From Verrucomicrobiota bacterium (GTDB lineage Bacteria > Verrucomicrobiota > Kiritimatiellia > B70-G9), in contig QNAJ01000056.1 in NCBI GenBank assembly GCA_003641465.1, forward strand, positions 1 through 7,826: a stretch of 7,826 bases of DNA. Reading direction: 5' to 3'. The translations under genes were made by a program, and so were the position numbers. How positions within the stretch are numbered: the stretch's first letter is position 1; each line of letters begins with the position of its first letter. The notes beneath the pieces were generated by a model that was not told where the DNA came from, made no database searches, and worked only from the letters and a program-made list of their open reading frames with translations. Of the stretch, positions 7,247-7,826 are shown one piece after another.

Positions 7247-7248
7247 GC

Positions 7249-7826
7249 TTATGGGATCCTCACTGCCACCGTCAACGAAAGAATTTTCTCTGCTACCAGG
7301 AGAAGCAGCGCCCCGGCAAGCGCCCACGGGAAAAGCTCCGCATACTTGGTGTAGTACTTGACTTTCAACTGGGTTTTTTCAAGCCGATCGATTTCCGCAT
7401 AGGCTTGCTTCATCGTTCTTATATCGGTAGCCCGGAAGTATCTCCCACCGGTGGTACCGGCTATATCCCGCAAGAGAGCCTCGTCTATTTCGACAGGCTG
7501 CGGCACGTACCGTATATTTCCCCAGGAATCGCGTATCGGATAGGGAGCCCAACCTCGGGTCCCCACACCTACGGTGTACACCTTGACTCCGAGGCTACTG
7601 GCCAGTTCCGCCGCCAGACGCGGGTCAAGCGTTCCGGCATTGTTGACCCCGTAAGTGAGAAGGATTACTACTTTGGACTTAGCCTTACTGGACCGGAGGC
7701 GATTCAGCGCTGACCCGAGCGCATCACCGATGGCCGTAGCGTCCTCGAGCATCCCCGTGCGCAGTTGTTCGATACGGGTGACAAGCCAGTCATGATCCAG
7801 GGTGAGCGGGGCCATGGTGTAGGGCA
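7249..7826 (-). CDS. batA: BatA: von Willebrand factor A protein, C-terminal part (5' end beyond window)
   Basis: The frame is open to the right edge, so the N-terminal membrane helix and DxSxS motif lie outside. About 191 residues are visible. The reading 'PYTMAPLTLDHDWLV' at the edge matches the interior of BatA, so the ATG at 7815 is not the start. Further family marks are 'EDATAIGDALGSALNRLR', 'GVKVYTVGVGT', 'IDEALLRDIAGTTGGRYFRA' and 'EIDRLEKTQLKVKYY'; a membrane helix near the C-terminus follows ('LFPWALAGALLLLVAEKIL'). The MIDAS Thr is kept (codon 7732-7734). The Asp expected in 'LLTDGVNN' is Tyr (codon 7651-7653, TAC), so metal binding may be changed. The stop is followed after 2 nt by the batB ATG. 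BatA would be first in the Bat set, with MoxR and DUF58 genes commonly upstream. Confidence 0.88.
   Translation of the reverse strand, partial: PYTMAPLTLDHDWLVTRIEQLRTGMLEDATAIGDALGSALNRLRSSKAKSKVVILLTYGVNNAGTLDPRLAAELASSLGVKVYTVGVGTRGWAPYPIRDSWGNIRYVPQPVEIDEALLRDIAGTTGGRYFRATDIRTMKQAYAEIDRLEKTQLKVKYYTKYAELFPWALAGALLLLVAEKILSLTVAVRIP

Noticed and set aside
6233..7327. Longer batB starting at 7327
   Set aside because: The extra 27 residues are polar and overlap the batA end; ATG 7246 just after the batA stop has a ribosome binding site and gives the expected N-terminal membrane helix.
7249..7815. Treating the ATG at 7815 as the true batA start
   Set aside because: The frame continues upstream to the window edge with family-consistent residues, and a start there would lack the membrane helix and the DxSxS motif.

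Overview
The window holds two convergent gene groups on a bacterial chromosome of moderately high GC (judged by eye). On the plus strand (positions 1-2199) are two translationally coupled genes for secreted, beta-rich, multidomain proteins. The first is the C-terminal part of a protein with carbohydrate-binding-module-like jelly-roll repeats. The second has a signal peptide, a DUF11 repeat, an Ig-like region, a calcium-binding DxDxDG segment and a C-terminal beta domain. The string 'DPDGDGMINYAEYVAGTQPT', followed by a beta domain of this kind, resembles large secreted proteins of the PVC superphylum. I infer a Kiritimatiellota or Verrucomicrobiota member; this rests on protein style only, and no rRNA or marker gene is present.

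On the minus strand (7826 down to 2651) lies a compact operon recognisable as batABCDE. Reading right to left, it encodes two membrane-anchored von Willebrand factor A (VWA) proteins (BatA, cut by the window edge, and BatB), a periplasmic TPR protein with a long hydrophilic linker (BatC), a large BatD 'oxygen tolerance' protein, and BatE (TPR, two membrane segments, SH3-like end). Each junction is a 2-nt gap or a stop/start overlap (TAA-GC-ATG, TGATG, TAA-GG-ATG, ATGA), so the five genes are almost certainly co-transcribed and translationally coupled. In this family the operon usually follows a MoxR AAA+ ATPase and a DUF58 gene, which would lie beyond 7826. The products are thought to form an inner-membrane/periplasmic complex linked to stress tolerance or envelope protein maturation; the precise biochemistry is unsettled.

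After batE, in the same direction, comes a 70-residue protein with two membrane helices that I do not recognise. It has its own well-formed sigma70-type promoter (TTGCCG, 17 bp, TATAAT) and a strong Shine-Dalgarno sequence. The 163-bp gap between the convergent groups (2200-2362) contains only weak inverted repeats and no classic terminator.

The most notable irregularity is in BatA: the third metal-coordinating residue of the VWA MIDAS site, normally Asp in 'LLTDG', reads Tyr ('LLTYG'), while BatB keeps a complete MIDAS. I see no clearly new multigene system, no mobile element, no CRISPR array and no RNA gene.
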